A stretch of DNA of 64,000 bases from Craspedostauros australis (GCA_026770025.1 JAMXDE010000019.1:1178001-1242000); one strand, 5' to 3'; counted from the first letter of the stretch, positions 20,796-32,104 are shown. Notes: generated by a model from the sequence alone, not told the origin. A program made the numbers and translations.

Positions 20796-21196
20796 AACCA
20801 GCTGCAACCTCGACAGTTCAATAGCCATAGTAGTAGACTATTCTAACATTTTGAAATAGAACAGGACAAGTACCTGAACACTGCCACTGGCACAATGCTT
20901 GTATTGGAGAGGCTGCAAGTACGTATGTAAAACGAAGTTTGACGCATGTCTTGCGATGCACGAGTTGTCGGATACAATGCAGTGATACGAGGGCGTTCGA
21001 CATGCGTAGCCGTTCTACTACTCCACACAGTTACTCAACGAATACAGCACTCCCATTGACAAACTCACTGACGAACTTACGAACTTAATGATCGTGCTAC
21101 ATACATCAAGTACGTATGAATGCATACTGGTAGTAGTGCAAGCGTCTGATCATTCCCCACGCGAAGAGTGCAAACATTTGCTCTCTCTCTCTCTCT
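20796..21196. other. Convergent intergenic region
   Basis: 3' flanks of the carbonic anhydrase gene and of the minus-strand gene ending at 21197. The right end is an 18-bp CT repeat (21181-21198) that runs into that gene's stop codon. No gene. Confidence 0.6.
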
Positions 21197-23356
21197 CTAG
21201 GCACACGCCTTCAACGACGATCCACCGCAGACATTGTCCAACTTTGTCATCATCTCACGCTTCTCAGTTGGGATGAGGTTGGCGGCATGCTGCAGGACAT
21301 TGATGTACACCTTGATATCGTCCTGGATGGCGCAGCAAATGGCCTTGCTCGTCGAGGCGCTATAGCCCTTCGTCTTCTTCTTGTACGTCGCGCTGTCGCC
21401 CATCTCCTTGAAATGCACCATCAGCGGCATTTGATCGTTACCTTCCCCGATCTCGTGACGCACCGGCACGCCGTTGGGTGGCAGGACCGCCTTCTCGTTG
21501 CGGCTCAAGTAGCTTTCCAGATTCTGCAGATCGCGTTCGATGTGCTCCTGGTTGACGACCAGCACTTCGAGGGGCGGGAATTCGTTGGTCAGGCTCGGAA
21601 TGTCGCCGTGATATTGCGACGTCGTCACAGTGTCTTCCACGACCACCATCTTATTGCGCGCCGACGTGGCGTACTTCTCGTCCGAGTAAGACTCGACGCG
21701 CCTGGTGAAGTTCATTTGCTTATCGAAGTACCCGTATCCAAAATGCAGATGGTCGTACGTGCCATCCGGTACACCGACTCCCAGCGCCTTGCGCGCCAGG
21801 ATCGAACAGGATTTCTCGTACTTGAGGGAGTTGGTGCGGCTGTCGTGCACGCCGCGGAAGGACGATGATCGCAGCGCGGTGCCCACGTCCTCGATGGTGT
21901 CGAAGCAGTTGCCGTAGAAATCGGCAAGGAAACCATCCTTGGCCGTCTTGCTGAGGCAGGACGGCGGAGCCTCCTTGGCGTTCCTCTCCAGAGCCTGCCC
22001 TTCGTAGGGACAGTTGTCGGGATGCATGGAATCGAACCACGACACGACGCGATCGACGGGGTTGCGCAACGTCCAGACCTGCGTCGTGACGTCGGTGGTG
22101 TACTGCGGCTTCACGGGAGAATCCGAGGCGACGAAGCCGATGCTCTGCTGAGACAGCTTGGTCTCGGGGAGCTTGCTGGCACGCTTGCGACATCGCACGC
22201 GATCTATGGGCTGGTTGAGGAATCGGCAGAAGCCACGGTTGTTGGCACGCACGGTGGAGCCGCCCGTCCTGCCAACGTGAACGAGGACGATCCTGCGCTT
22301 GGCGTCGAGGAGGGGCAGGGTGGAGGTTTTGACGAGCTTGTCGCGGATGACGTAAGAGGCGCGCGTGGCCTTGCTGGATCTGGGTCCGCCGCTGAGGAAG
22401 AAGTACCAGAAGACGAAGGCGTAAAGGCAGTACCTGGCCAGCTTTTGATTCTTGAGGGTGATGGAGATTTGGCGGATGCAGACCTGCAGCACTTCGAGGA
22501 GCCTGGACACGACGCCCGTGCGCTGCGGGTCGTTCTTCTGCTGCCATTCCTGAATCTTGAACATGGCCGTGGCAACGCCCTTGTCGGCCTGCTGCAGCGC
22601 CTTGTCGCGGTATTGCAGGGCACGGTGCATGTGGGGGGACTGCTGGGCGGCGCTCCAGTATTGCACCGTTTTCGTGTGGATCTTGGCATGCATGTCGATC
22701 GCATCCTTCTGCAGCTTCTTCCTCCTGTCGGATTCCCAGGCCTGGTTGGCCTGCAGGTAGAGCTGCTGCGATGTGCGCTTGGTCGTGAGGATGGCGCGTT
22801 GCGTGGTGGGCGATGCCAGGGCCTGTTGGAAGGCGTGCGACACGGTGGACCCGCAGGCGTAGAGGCGGATCATGAGGGGCCCTGTGGTCTCGTGCTGCTC
22901 CAGAGCGAACTTGGCCTTGCGCAGCTGCAGCATGAGAGATTGCACCTGCGGCAGATTCCACACCAGCAGGACGTACCGCAGGACGAAGGCGTGGGCGAGC
23001 TTGAAATGGCGCACAACGACAGCGACGGGGGATGCATCATCAGCTGCACCGGCGTTGGCGTTGCTGCCCTTCTTGTCGTCGGCGTCCGCACTTCCTGCCT
23101 GGACAGAGGTCGCGCCGCTGGTGTTCGGGGAGCCATCCATCGATGCCATCAAGGGCTCCGTATCATCATCCTCGCTTCTGGAACGGCTGCGCAGCATGCT
23201 CGGCGATGAAGCCGCAGTGACCGTCGCAGTTGAAGCGGTGGCTTCGGTGGTGATGCCCACCGAGTGGTCCTCGGGATCCAACGAAGTGACCGTCATCATG
23301 CTGTGATGTCCGTCGTTGTGCCCATCAAAGGACGAAAACGCATCGTTGCTGGACAT
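21197..23356 (-). CDS. Sulfotransferase-like type II membrane protein
   Basis: 719 residues from the ATG at 23356 (an in-frame GTG lies six codons upstream). The first ~110 residues are Ser/Asp-rich and cytosolic in character; a long helical region follows. One membrane span lies near residues 305-323 (LARYCLYAFVFWYFFLSGG). The luminal part carries a PAPS-binding-like loop, IVLVHVGRTGGSTV (about residue 350), and a second motif VWTLRNPVDRVVSWF (about 427), which matches the 3'-phosphate-binding region of Golgi sulfotransferases. I infer a Golgi enzyme that transfers sulfate to glycans or glycoproteins. The unusually long N-terminal half is not typical. The stop codon directly abuts a CT microsatellite. 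Confidence 0.75.
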   Translation of the reverse strand: MSSNDAFSSFDGHNDGHHSMMTVTSLDPEDHSVGITTEATASTATVTAASSPSMLRSRSRSEDDDTEPLMASMDGSPNTSGATSVQAGSADADDKKGSNANAGAADDASPVAVVVRHFKLAHAFVLRYVLLVWNLPQVQSLMLQLRKAKFALEQHETTGPLMIRLYACGSTVSHAFQQALASPTTQRAILTTKRTSQQLYLQANQAWESDRRKKLQKDAIDMHAKIHTKTVQYWSAAQQSPHMHRALQYRDKALQQADKGVATAMFKIQEWQQKNDPQRTGVVSRLLEVLQVCIRQISITLKNQKLARYCLYAFVFWYFFLSGGPRSSKATRASYVIRDKLVKTSTLPLLDAKRRIVLVHVGRTGGSTVRANNRGFCRFLNQPIDRVRCRKRASKLPETKLSQQSIGFVASDSPVKPQYTTDVTTQVWTLRNPVDRVVSWFDSMHPDNCPYEGQALERNAKEAPPSCLSKTAKDGFLADFYGNCFDTIEDVGTALRSSSFRGVHDSRTNSLKYEKSCSILARKALGVGVPDGTYDHLHFGYGYFDKQMNFTRRVESYSDEKYATSARNKMVVVEDTVTTSQYHGDIPSLTNEFPPLEVLVVNQEHIERDLQNLESYLSRNEKAVLPPNGVPVRHEIGEGNDQMPLMVHFKEMGDSATYKKKTKGYSASTSKAICCAIQDDIKVYINVLQHAANLIPTEKREMMTKLDNVCGGSSLKACA

Positions 23357-24182
23357 GATCGATGTCTGACACACCCTCGTATCAATGGTGATGTTGCGTT
23401 CTGTTGGAATGTGAACACGGCGTCAATCGAAGCAGACCACACCGATGTCGGGCCAAGAGAGATGGAATGGGAATGTGATGGAATACCAGACTTTATTCCT
23501 CTCTTCTTTTGGTTCGATTTGGTTCGATTTGATTTGGTCTTCGTACAAGAAGGCAGTTGGAGCTGCTCTCCGCTTGGACGAACACAAAAAGCAAAGAAAT
23601 CACGCGCCAAATTTGTTCCGTCGTTGATTTGGGCTCGGTTTGTGAGTTGCAGGATCGCAATTGACGACGTTTTGGAGGAAGCATCGATGACTCGAATCCG
23701 GTCATTTGCGGATCGCTATCTTCGAGATCGCATGAGTCGAGAGTCTCAGACACTTCACGACCAAATTGAGGGAATCATGAGTTTGTGAGTCGCGAATCAT
23801 GGAGAACCACGCAAACGTCACATCTTCTTGTTCCGTGAGATGCCAGAACTATCGCGGTGACGTAACCCAACCACACAACTCCCACCAACTGACGTCACGT
23901 CGAGAATGAAGCAATTTGAATTCGAAATTGCATGACACAACACACACGTCATGTCACATTCCCTCGCCCGGCATTCAACTCGCTTTCGCGACGTGACACC
24001 TCTTGTGTCTGCATCCACCCTTCAAGAGACACAAGGGAACGTCTTCCTCGGATCATTCATAATTCAAGATACGAGTGGAAGAGCACTCCACCACCATACT
24101 CATACAATACGAAGATCACTCTGCTCCATACCATCAATACCATCTATTCCATCAACAAGACCAATAACATCAAGAAAGAAAG
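23357..24182. other. Shared promoter region of divergent genes
   Basis: 826 bp separate the starts of the sulfotransferase-like gene (left, minus) and the CLC gene (right, plus). No gene is recognised. It carries a cluster of ACGTCA/TGACGT motifs, annotated separately. Confidence 0.6.
23815..23951 (+). promoter_or_regulatory. Cluster of ACGTCA/TGACGT motifs in a bidirectional promoter
   Basis: Motifs at 23815-23820 (ACGTCA), 23858-23863 (TGACGT), 23890-23897 (palindrome TGACGTCA) and 23946-23951 (ACGTCA), all within 140 bp. These match the core of bZIP sites and of the diatom CO2-responsive element. They lie 230-370 bp before the CLC start. Confidence 0.4.
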
Positions 24183-26103
24183 ATGAGATTGTCGTCACCT
24201 GCATCCGCGCTGGCCCTGCTGGTGGGAGTTGCATGCAGCACATCATCGACTCAGGCATTTCAGGCACCTGTCACAACGACTGGAAGAGTAGCACAACAGC
24301 AACAGCTGCAGCAACATCGATATGGGGACGTTCGCGTTGCGTCCCATGGCATCATCGCATCACAGCCATCATCGGCATCGTCATCGTCGTCGGCAGCAGC
24401 AGCATTGTCAGCAACAAGAAGTGCGCTGCGAATGTCGTCGTCCGTTTCTGGCGACAACGTCAACGAAGTGCGACACGATGACACCTCCACCATCCTGCAG
24501 TCCTCCATCATCGTGGGCACCATCACCGCCGCCATCGGCTTCCTCTACGGCAAGGCCCTGTCCACATCCGTCGACCTCCTCTGGAAGAAGTTCCCGGTCT
24601 TCCTCACGAACGCGCTGGGTCTCGAGGCCCTCAATCCCGTCATCTTCATCACGGCCATGTGCACCTTCGGCGGCGCCCTGCTGGGCACGCTGAAATCGTT
24701 CCCCACATTCGGATCGTCCTTCACCGTGGCCGATTTCGTCAGCGCCTTCTCGTCCGTCCCGGCACGCGCCGCCAAGCTGCCCGCGAGTCGATCCAACGTT
24801 CTGCCCTTGCTGACGCTGTCGTTGCTGACCTCGACGTTCGGCTTTTCCATCGGCCCCGAAGCGCCCATGGTCTGCACGGGAGGATTGATCGGTGCCACCA
24901 TGGCACGCCGGTTGTACGGCAAGGAGACCGTCACGGAAAAGCAGATTGAGACCTTAGCGTATGCCGGAGCTGGTACGTACTGGAGAATTGTGGTAGGGTG
25001 TTGTGGTGCTATTTCATGGAATGCAACAGCTGTGGTGCCTGCTCAAATAGTGACACGCTCTATTTCTGCTGAATATTGTCGCATGCTCACCCATTCTCAT
25101 GTCATTCATTTATGTCATTCATTTATGTCACTCATTTATGTCACTCATTGACGACTCCCTCCCTGCAATATTCCGCATTCATATGTGCAAAACAGCCGGA
25201 TCGCTGACAGCTTTCATGGGAATTCCAATCGCCGGGTCCATCTTCGCCCTCGAGATGACCAGATCTTCCGCCGGTCTCTCCAGCGGTGCACGTGATGCCT
25301 TCTCACCTGCCATCGCGGCCAGTCTCGCAGGTCTCGTCTTGCTGCGCGGTGTCCTCATTCCATCTGCCACGGTCGGTGGTCACTTCTCGTACGGTGCCCT
25401 GGGTGCCGTCACGGGTGGTGCCATGCTTTCTGCGGCTGTCCTGTCCGGTTTAAGCGGCGCCTTGATCGGCACCACCTTCCACAAGGTCGTCAAGTTCATG
25501 AAGTCGTTCCTGTGGCCTGCCAACAAGCCCAAGTGGACATGGAAGCGTCAGGTCGCCGTCAAGATCATGATCGGATTGGCCGTCGGACTTCTCAGTTCCC
25601 AGTTCCCGCAGACCCTGTTCTGGGGTGAAGGCAGCCTGCAGTGCGCCATCGACGGACAGCAAACCGCATTCGCCGCCACGCACCATGGACTGTCGGCCGC
25701 CTTGACCAGCGCCGCGCAAGTCAATCCTTCCCTCCCATTCGCCTCAGCCGGCGCCGCCTTCAAGGTCGGCATGGCCAAATTGGTCGCCATCATCCTGGCC
25801 TCGGCTGGCAAATTCCCGGGTGGCATCATCTTCCCGCTCTTCTTTGCTGGTGCACCGTTCGCGCACGCCATGGGCATGGCCATGAACTCCTCCGTCATTC
25901 CCATCATGGTCATGGGTGTCATGGCCTCGGCGCAGGCTGCCGTCACACGCACACCATTGGCCAGCGCCCTCATTCTGAGTCTGTCAGCGTCGCCCACCAC
26001 GCCAATCAGCATCATGTTCCCGGCCTGTTTGGTGTCGTGCTACACGTCCGTGTGGATCGCCCAGCTCGTGTCCAAGAATTCGTACTTCCAGTATGCGGAT
26101 TAA
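24183..26103 (+). CDS. Plastid-targeted CLC-family anion channel/exchanger
   Basis: Two exons, 24183-24972 and 25196-26103, with a 223-bp phase-1 intron (GTACGT...CAG); 565 residues. Signal peptide, then QAFQAP, a clear ASAFAP-type plastid cleavage site, and a Ser/Ala-rich transit peptide to about residue 95. The CLC fold follows: FSIGPEAPMVCTGGLIG (the GxEGP selectivity motif; the gating Glu is kept, the neighbouring Gly-Pro is Ala-Pro), YAGAAGSLTAFMGIPIAG across the splice junction, and GGIIFPLFFAGAPFAHAMG (GxFxP motif). CLC proteins move chloride or nitrate; the plant homologue CLCe is thylakoid. No C-terminal CBS domains. Thylakoid or envelope location is inferred. Confidence 0.9.
25103..25149 (+). 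repeat. 13-bp tandem repeat in the CLC intron
   Basis: Three full copies (CATTCATTTATGT at 25103-25115 and 25116-25128, then CACTCATTTATGT at 25129-25141) and a partial fourth lie about 50 bp before the 3' splice site. Confidence 0.85.
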
Positions 26104-27886
26104 GATGCGGCAAGTCCTCGGAAAGTCGAGGGGTGGTTGGCGCCGTCGCAAGATATCAATAGTTTTGGAACTGTCCGGAAAGCACAGCGGCAACAGGAGC
26201 ACGCGTGTGGTTGGTTCACAACCACTCATAATCATCGGGTGCACTCGTAAAAGCTATTATACATGCAACTTTGTAATAATCACAGTGCAATAGGATAACC
26301 GTTGTACGTATTGTAGTGTTGGACACATGAGATGGATCGAATGGTACCCAACCATGGGCAGAGGAAGCAAGATTGCTGCTGCCCCCGGCGGCCCATTCTG
26401 AACTGCAGGACTCTTCTCCACTCTACTCCATTGATCTCGCCACCGAGTCCTCGCTTGCCGCTCTTTTCATTGAGCTCGGGCACTCCTGGCATGTCCTTTG
26501 CTTTTCCAACAGTTGGATGCGGAGACCTGGATACGAATATTAAAGTTGATTGTCAACTTGACGGGAGGTGGCAAGACCGAATATATGACATGGTATTAGC
26601 AAACCCGAAAGATTGCGCAGCTTTTTCATCCATGACTGGTTTGGCGTTTGGTCTTCTCTTGGGTCATTGCGACGTGAGGGTGGTCATTGGAGGGGTTCGA
26701 GTGGCTATTTTTTGGCATGGCTGGCGACCCCAGCCAATCAAATGGCTTATACTTTATCACTGTTGGGAGCAAGCCATCCCATTGAAGGGCGAATTGAGGG
26801 GAGTTTGGATGATTTATCCCGAGCTTTGTTGCGGTTGAAGTTCTCATTCGGGTCCGTGTGACTCAGATGATCGTGACGACACATTGGCATTGCAAAGACC
26901 TTAATCCTCACGAAAGTGGCTGTCTCCATTGTGCCCAGGCAAGTCTCTATTGAGGGGCTCCCCCTGTAATTCGGACAGCCCGGCGTGTCCCAGTACCCAA
27001 GTTCTGGGGCCACTCGAACCCCTCTATTGTTGTGCGACAAACGAAGTTTTATGCCGCATCATCTGTGATTGTTTGTGCGGCGGAAATTGCACGGCAACGA
27101 TCATTCGGTGAAGTGGCTCTCCTTTCCAAGTGCGTCTTGATCGCCACATGCAAACTCAGGAGGCAAATGGGAGAAGCAGGAGCAGTCTCCACAACGTAGA
27201 TGACGGTGGAGCAGAAACAAGGGTGCTGAAGCAACTAGGCCATGTCCCCAAGTCTTGGAAGGAGAGCTATTGCACTCTTCGTAGCTCTCTGATACTTGCG
27301 ATTGTCCACAATCAGTGACTCCAATCAACTCTCGACACCGATTTTCGTATCAGACTCGGAAGCGAATTCTGTGGCCTGATGCTCCCTCCACCCATGACAG
27401 CTTCACTCTCGCTAACAACAACGGAGATAGCTGAAGCGAAAGGCTCACACCCACCGTGCCATGGATGAGAAATCCAGTGGAGCCATCTGCATCGAGATGT
27501 CGCAGAGAGCTTCATGTCGACCTTGGTTTTGACATCGTTTTTCCAAACAAGAAGTGATGGTCACCCCGTCGGAGGAATCAAGAAGACCAAGTTCGTCGTC
27601 CTCTTCTCCTCTCTGTTTGTTGGGTCGTGAAGGTGTCAATCACCTTCACAAGAAGCGCAATCGCAATTCTATTTTTCTGCGCTGACAGATTCTTGGGCAT
27701 CGCAATGATCCACTCTTTCTGCAACGACAGAAGGAGGAGTTCATGGATTGCATTTTAGGCCGACTTTTCATGTCCTAAACGGAGACTGGTGCCGCAGCCT
27801 TTGTCTCTTTGGGATTGGAAGAGACAACGTGTGACAAAACGGGCTGTGATCCTTCCCAGGACCACGGGCTTCCACTTATGCATGGT
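26104..27886. other. Intergenic region left of the young retrotransposon
   Basis: No confident gene. On the minus strand, roughly 27890 down to 27450, interrupted frames read like decayed coding sequence (for example EWIIAMPKNLSAQKNRIAIA and DELGLLDSSDGVTITSCLEK in different frames), possibly a fragment of an older mobile element. The family is not recognisable. Confidence 0.35.
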
Positions 27887-27891
27887 GTCGG

Positions 27892-28065
27892 CAAGTTACG
27901 ACACACGTGAAACCGATTTAGAGTGAAAAAGAGTAAAGATGCAGATTATGAGTCTTATCGATGTCGTATGCGTCAGTGCAGTTGTCTGATTGCTGTGTTG
28001 TGCATGATTGGTAGTGGCGGCTATCGTGTAACGCCGTTTCAACGGTTTCATACATATCCCGGTTT
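27892..28065 (-). repeat. 3' LTR of the intact copia element
   Basis: 174 bp; I found no difference from 34113-34286 when reading the two side by side. The left flank GTCGG (27887-27891) is one copy of the target-site duplication. Confidence 0.95.
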
Positions 28066-28237
28066 GGTCCCCTCGATGCGCGGTGGCTGTGCTAGCCGTC
28101 GTATCGTCACATTTTGGTTGCATTCGGGATGTACCTGCTGCATGCCCCACATGTGGACACCACAGGGCGCTCATCCCACCAGTCATAGGCAGAGCCCATG
28201 ACCGACCACCCATGGGTACTGTCGCGCAGCGCCGAGG

Positions 28238-31200
28238 TCAGAAGAGGACCCGTTGTGCTTGTTCTTTTCGTCTCGGTCCTTGTTGTTGTTTCGTGAGCAT
28301 GTCGGACAGATTGGTATCCGATGGTTCATGTTGGACCACCAGGATGCCCGCGGCGATGCTTTCTCGGACGAAATGGTATGCGATGGCATTGGCTTTCTTC
28401 CGCAATTGTGATTCTGGTAGTGAGGAATTGTATACCACACTCTGATTGTCGACCCGTACGTCCGCCGGGCCATCCAGTGGAATGCCCATCATGCGAAGCT
28501 TGTATCTCATGCCGATGATGATTTCGGTTGCGACCTTGAGTGCTGTGAACTCGCTGCCGAATGTGGATGTCTCAATGCTGTTCTGTTTCTTGCTGTACCA
28601 CAGTATCGGTGATGTATTCAAGAATAAAAGCACACCAGTGCGTGAACGTCGCGTGACGCGGTCACCTGCATGATCAGCATCAACAAAACATGTCATTTGA
28701 ACCTCCTTCCCGCGCGGCGATGGCATGTCAGCAGGCAATTGCTCATGAGCATCAGGGTAGAAATCGTTCCAGTTGGGTTGCATCACAGGCGGTTTGTCAA
28801 TGTATGCATCGTCAAAAACAAGGCGAGAACGATCGTGAGATTTGAGGTATGCGAACATATGAAAGAGAGCATGCAAGTGACCAATTCGTGGCGCAACACA
28901 GTACGATGCCATCATTGAGGTCTCGCAGCAAATGTCGATTCGTCCAAGCTCCACAGTCCAACGCAGTATACCAATGAGTTGCTGGTAGAATGTCATTTGT
29001 TCGGAGTCACACAATTGTGATCCATCCAATTCCGGTCGGTACTTGTTCGGTAGGACGCTGGGTGCTTTCGTCTTGAGCCTCAGATTGTGGTCGGTGAGAT
29101 ATTTGGTGACAATCTTGAGAGCGGACTTGATGTATTCTTGTGAGCCCATGCTCCATTTGGGGCGTGACGGATCGGCAGTGAGGTGAAATTGTGAGATGGT
29201 CGATCCAAGATATGTTGTAGGCGGGCCAATGGAACTCGGTTTGAGGAAAAAGTGTGAGTCAATCGCATCAAGGATGCGTCGTGGTTGTTTGGATACAGCG
29301 AGAATGTCGTCGGTGTACACGAGCACGTATTCGTAATATTCTGACCCATCGCTCGCAACTGCAGGCTTCATCCAGACGTCGCTGTCGGCACGACAGGATG
29401 TGAATCCCAACGAATCGCGCAGTGTCTCTGCTAAGTGTGCTCTCCATGCTGCTCCACTCGACTTCAATCCGTATAGGGCCCGACAAATGATTGCGATCTT
29501 CCCCTGGTCGGATCCAAACTCGGGACCGCATCGTGTGTATATGCGTTCTCGACATGGAGCATTGAGATATGCATTCTGAACATCTGCGGCAAGAATGTCC
29601 AGGTCATTGAGTGCGGCGATCAAGAACGCAATGCGTACGCTTTCGCGTGACACCACACTTGCGTATGTGATTGTTGCAGGTGCTTCCGTCATGTGTCCCC
29701 CAGCGACAAGTCGCGCCTTTCTTGTGAGGTCCACCTTGACGGCGAATATCATGTGGCATTCCATGTATTGGTAGCCCACAGGGTCGGGAGTGTCCAGTTC
29801 CTTGATATCAAACGCTGGTCGCACGGCCTTCATTTCTTTCGCAATAGCTTGTCGCCACAGATCCGTGCCTGTAGCCGCGTCGATTGCGAGTGCGTGGCGC
29901 ACTGACGTAGGGAGCTCCACGCCGAACATCTCATTCTTTCGGACGTGTTGCCGCTTCGTTGCCATGATGATGCGTTGTCGTTTGCGTAGGGTGTGTGGTA
30001 CCCACCACTTGAATGCGGGTTCGTTGACGAGCTTGTTGTCTGCAGCGTATTCGGCAACGCGTACGGGGTCGGCTTCTTTTGCGTCGCGTAGGTGGATCCA
30101 GGATGTGGACCCGTCCTTCCATCGGATGCAGAGCTTCCAGCCTTTTGTGGATTTGGAATGGGGAGAAGGAGAAGAAACAGAGGGCAAGCGTTTGTGGTCG
30201 ATGATTTCATCCATCAGCATAGTTGTATATCCGTCGTCGTCAATGCGCGCGTAGATGTTCTCTGCGATTTGATTGGCGCTGAACACCTCGTGGTGTCCAT
30301 CAATGAATTCGACTTCGTATTGGGCGGTGTCAAGCATAGGATTCGGATGAGAGCGGCCGATGAGGTTGCCTTCTGTGTCTCGTTTGCGTTGTTTGACTGT
30401 TCCATGTTGCATTTCGTCCCCTGTCGGTAGAATGACCTTGGTTGCAATGTATTTGTCGAAGGTGGCACTATCGACATCGTCTGGCTCCACGATTGGTTCC
30501 AGTGGTTCGGTGTTCTGTAGGATGGCGATGTCTGCTGTAGTATCGTCAACGTCGTCGCCGTCGTCGTCAATTGTGATGCCCTCCATTCGTTGCTTCCATT
30601 TGGATCGAAGTGTGTCCATGAATTCATTGCATTTGTGTGTGATGACGTCGCTGTGTGTATCGTCGTGAGAGAGAGGCAAAACAGAGGATTTGGAGACAAC
30701 AACGCCATTGGCAGTGAGGATGTACGAGCACATTGCATCACCAACAGAACGACTTGGTCCAAGGTATCGACCAAGCTGCTTGACGTTCATGGATGCGTCT
30801 TGAATGTTGATATACCACACAAAGTCAAACCAGCCGAATTCAGCAATGTGAGAGATGTCAGCAGTGTCACCGGACAAGATGGTGGCCGGTGTCTCGCCGT
30901 GAAGATCATGAATGGCGAGTGCAGTGTGACTGCGTATCTCGGCACAGTACTCGAAGCAGTAGTCCCACAAATACTCTGGTGTATCGGTCGAGGTCATCAG
31001 CCGTCGATAGTGGCGCCGAAGCTCACGAATGGTTGCTTCTGCTTTGTTCTGATTGTGGATGTATGCTTCGATCGGTCGGATGGAAACTTGTGCTTTGTAT
31101 AGTTTGCGACGGAATTCGCCAGCGACGAGCTCCTTGGCGTTATCAGGAATGATGGTGTGTGGGATGCCATGATCACGAAACAGTTCGTCGAGTGTGCGAT

Positions 31201-32104
31201 GTGCTTCCTTACGTTCCGCCATTGGGTACACCCGGACCCAGTGAAACGGTGTACAGTAGATCATGGCGCATTTGTTGCCACGAATCGACTTGGTCTTCGC
31301 GTGCATGGTGTCGGCATAGAGTTGGGTGTTAAGTCGACGGTATCGTAGTTGCATGGCATATGGGTTGAGACGACGTGTGCCTGATGAATGTCGGAAGTCG
31401 CGAATGGCCAGTTGTGTTGTTGCGTCAAGGGTACGTGATGCAGCTTCTGTCCCAATGCGCCAGCGTTGTGCGAGGATGTCGGGTGTGGTAGTCCCCTTTC
31501 GATTGGATGTGTGTGTGCCATGGATGTTGAGGGACGATATGGTTCGTTGTGATGAAAGAGACGCTCGGATGGCGTCTTCGTCGTCCCCTGACGACCACTG
31601 GGATGGGTCCCATGTGGCCTCTTGTGTCATCATGACATGGATGCAGTCGCGATCGGATTGGATTTCTTGTTGTGTTGGCTTCCTCATGGGGAAGTAAGAT
31701 ACAGTGCCTTGCAATCGTAGAGGAATGTATAGGTCGTCGTCGGATGAGACCATAGAGTGGTCTTCCGGTTTCCGTTCGTGCTCTTTGATCATGAGCAGAG
31801 GAACATCATTCACGACTATACCCGCAGCCCTCATTTGATTGGGGCACAACAAAGGATGTTCAAGACGAGGAAAGTAGATCGATTGTGGAAAGAAAAGGAT
31901 GAATGTTTGATATGTAATTGGATCATCGTATGCTATCGCAGCTGTGACGATTGGTGCATTATCGATGGACCCAAGTGAGTCGATAAAAGGGGTTGCAGTG
32001 ACGGTTTGATCGGTCTGATGCACGATGTACGCAGTGTCACCAAAACAACAAGTATCCGCGTGTGAGTCGAGCTCTGCCCGTGGAGTATCAGATGGCAGAG
32101 ACAT
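28238..32104 (-). CDS. pol: copia Pol polyprotein (protease-integrase-RT-RNase H)
   Basis: 1288 residues from the ATG at 32104; the frame is open 12 codons further upstream, back to the gag UGA. The order is that of Ty1/copia. Protease: AELDSHADTCCFGDTA. Integrase: first Asp in LNTQLYADTMHAK, second in IIPDNAKEL, Glu in NQNKAEATIREL. Reverse transcriptase: WRQAIAKEMKAV, ARLVAGGHMTEAP, DVQNAYLNAP and the catalytic YTDD (where YVDD is commoner). RNase H: CFVDADHAGD, a DNQSVVYN segment and NLSDMLTKQQQG. No frameshift or stop within it. All catalytic residues are present, so the element is probably competent. Confidence 0.93.
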   Translation of the reverse strand: MSLPSDTPRAELDSHADTCCFGDTAYIVHQTDQTVTATPFIDSLGSIDNAPIVTAAIAYDDPITYQTFILFFPQSIYFPRLEHPLLCPNQMRAAGIVVNDVPLLMIKEHERKPEDHSMVSSDDDLYIPLRLQGTVSYFPMRKPTQQEIQSDRDCIHVMMTQEATWDPSQWSSGDDEDAIRASLSSQRTISSLNIHGTHTSNRKGTTTPDILAQRWRIGTEAASRTLDATTQLAIRDFRHSSGTRRLNPYAMQLRYRRLNTQLYADTMHAKTKSIRGNKCAMIYCTPFHWVRVYPMAERKEAHRTLDELFRDHGIPHTIIPDNAKELVAGEFRRKLYKAQVSIRPIEAYIHNQNKAEATIRELRRHYRRLMTSTDTPEYLWDYCFEYCAEIRSHTALAIHDLHGETPATILSGDTADISHIAEFGWFDFVWYINIQDASMNVKQLGRYLGPSRSVGDAMCSYILTANGVVVSKSSVLPLSHDDTHSDVITHKCNEFMDTLRSKWKQRMEGITIDDDGDDVDDTTADIAILQNTEPLEPIVEPDDVDSATFDKYIATKVILPTGDEMQHGTVKQRKRDTEGNLIGRSHPNPMLDTAQYEVEFIDGHHEVFSANQIAENIYARIDDDGYTTMLMDEIIDHKRLPSVSSPSPHSKSTKGWKLCIRWKDGSTSWIHLRDAKEADPVRVAEYAADNKLVNEPAFKWWVPHTLRKRQRIIMATKRQHVRKNEMFGVELPTSVRHALAIDAATGTDLWRQAIAKEMKAVRPAFDIKELDTPDPVGYQYMECHMIFAVKVDLTRKARLVAGGHMTEAPATITYASVVSRESVRIAFLIAALNDLDILAADVQNAYLNAPCRERIYTRCGPEFGSDQGKIAIICRALYGLKSSGAAWRAHLAETLRDSLGFTSCRADSDVWMKPAVASDGSEYYEYVLVYTDDILAVSKQPRRILDAIDSHFFLKPSSIGPPTTYLGSTISQFHLTADPSRPKWSMGSQEYIKSALKIVTKYLTDHNLRLKTKAPSVLPNKYRPELDGSQLCDSEQMTFYQQLIGILRWTVELGRIDICCETSMMASYCVAPRIGHLHALFHMFAYLKSHDRSRLVFDDAYIDKPPVMQPNWNDFYPDAHEQLPADMPSPRGKEVQMTCFVDADHAGDRVTRRSRTGVLLFLNTSPILWYSKKQNSIETSTFGSEFTALKVATEIIIGMRYKLRMMGIPLDGPADVRVDNQSVVYNSSLPESQLRKKANAIAYHFVRESIAAGILVVQHEPSDTNLSDMLTKQQQGPRRKEQAQRVLF

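Noticed and set aside
22022..23209. 395-codon plus-strand frame opposite the sulfotransferase-like gene
   Set aside because: Antisense shadow; the minus strand shows the conserved PAPS-binding motifs.
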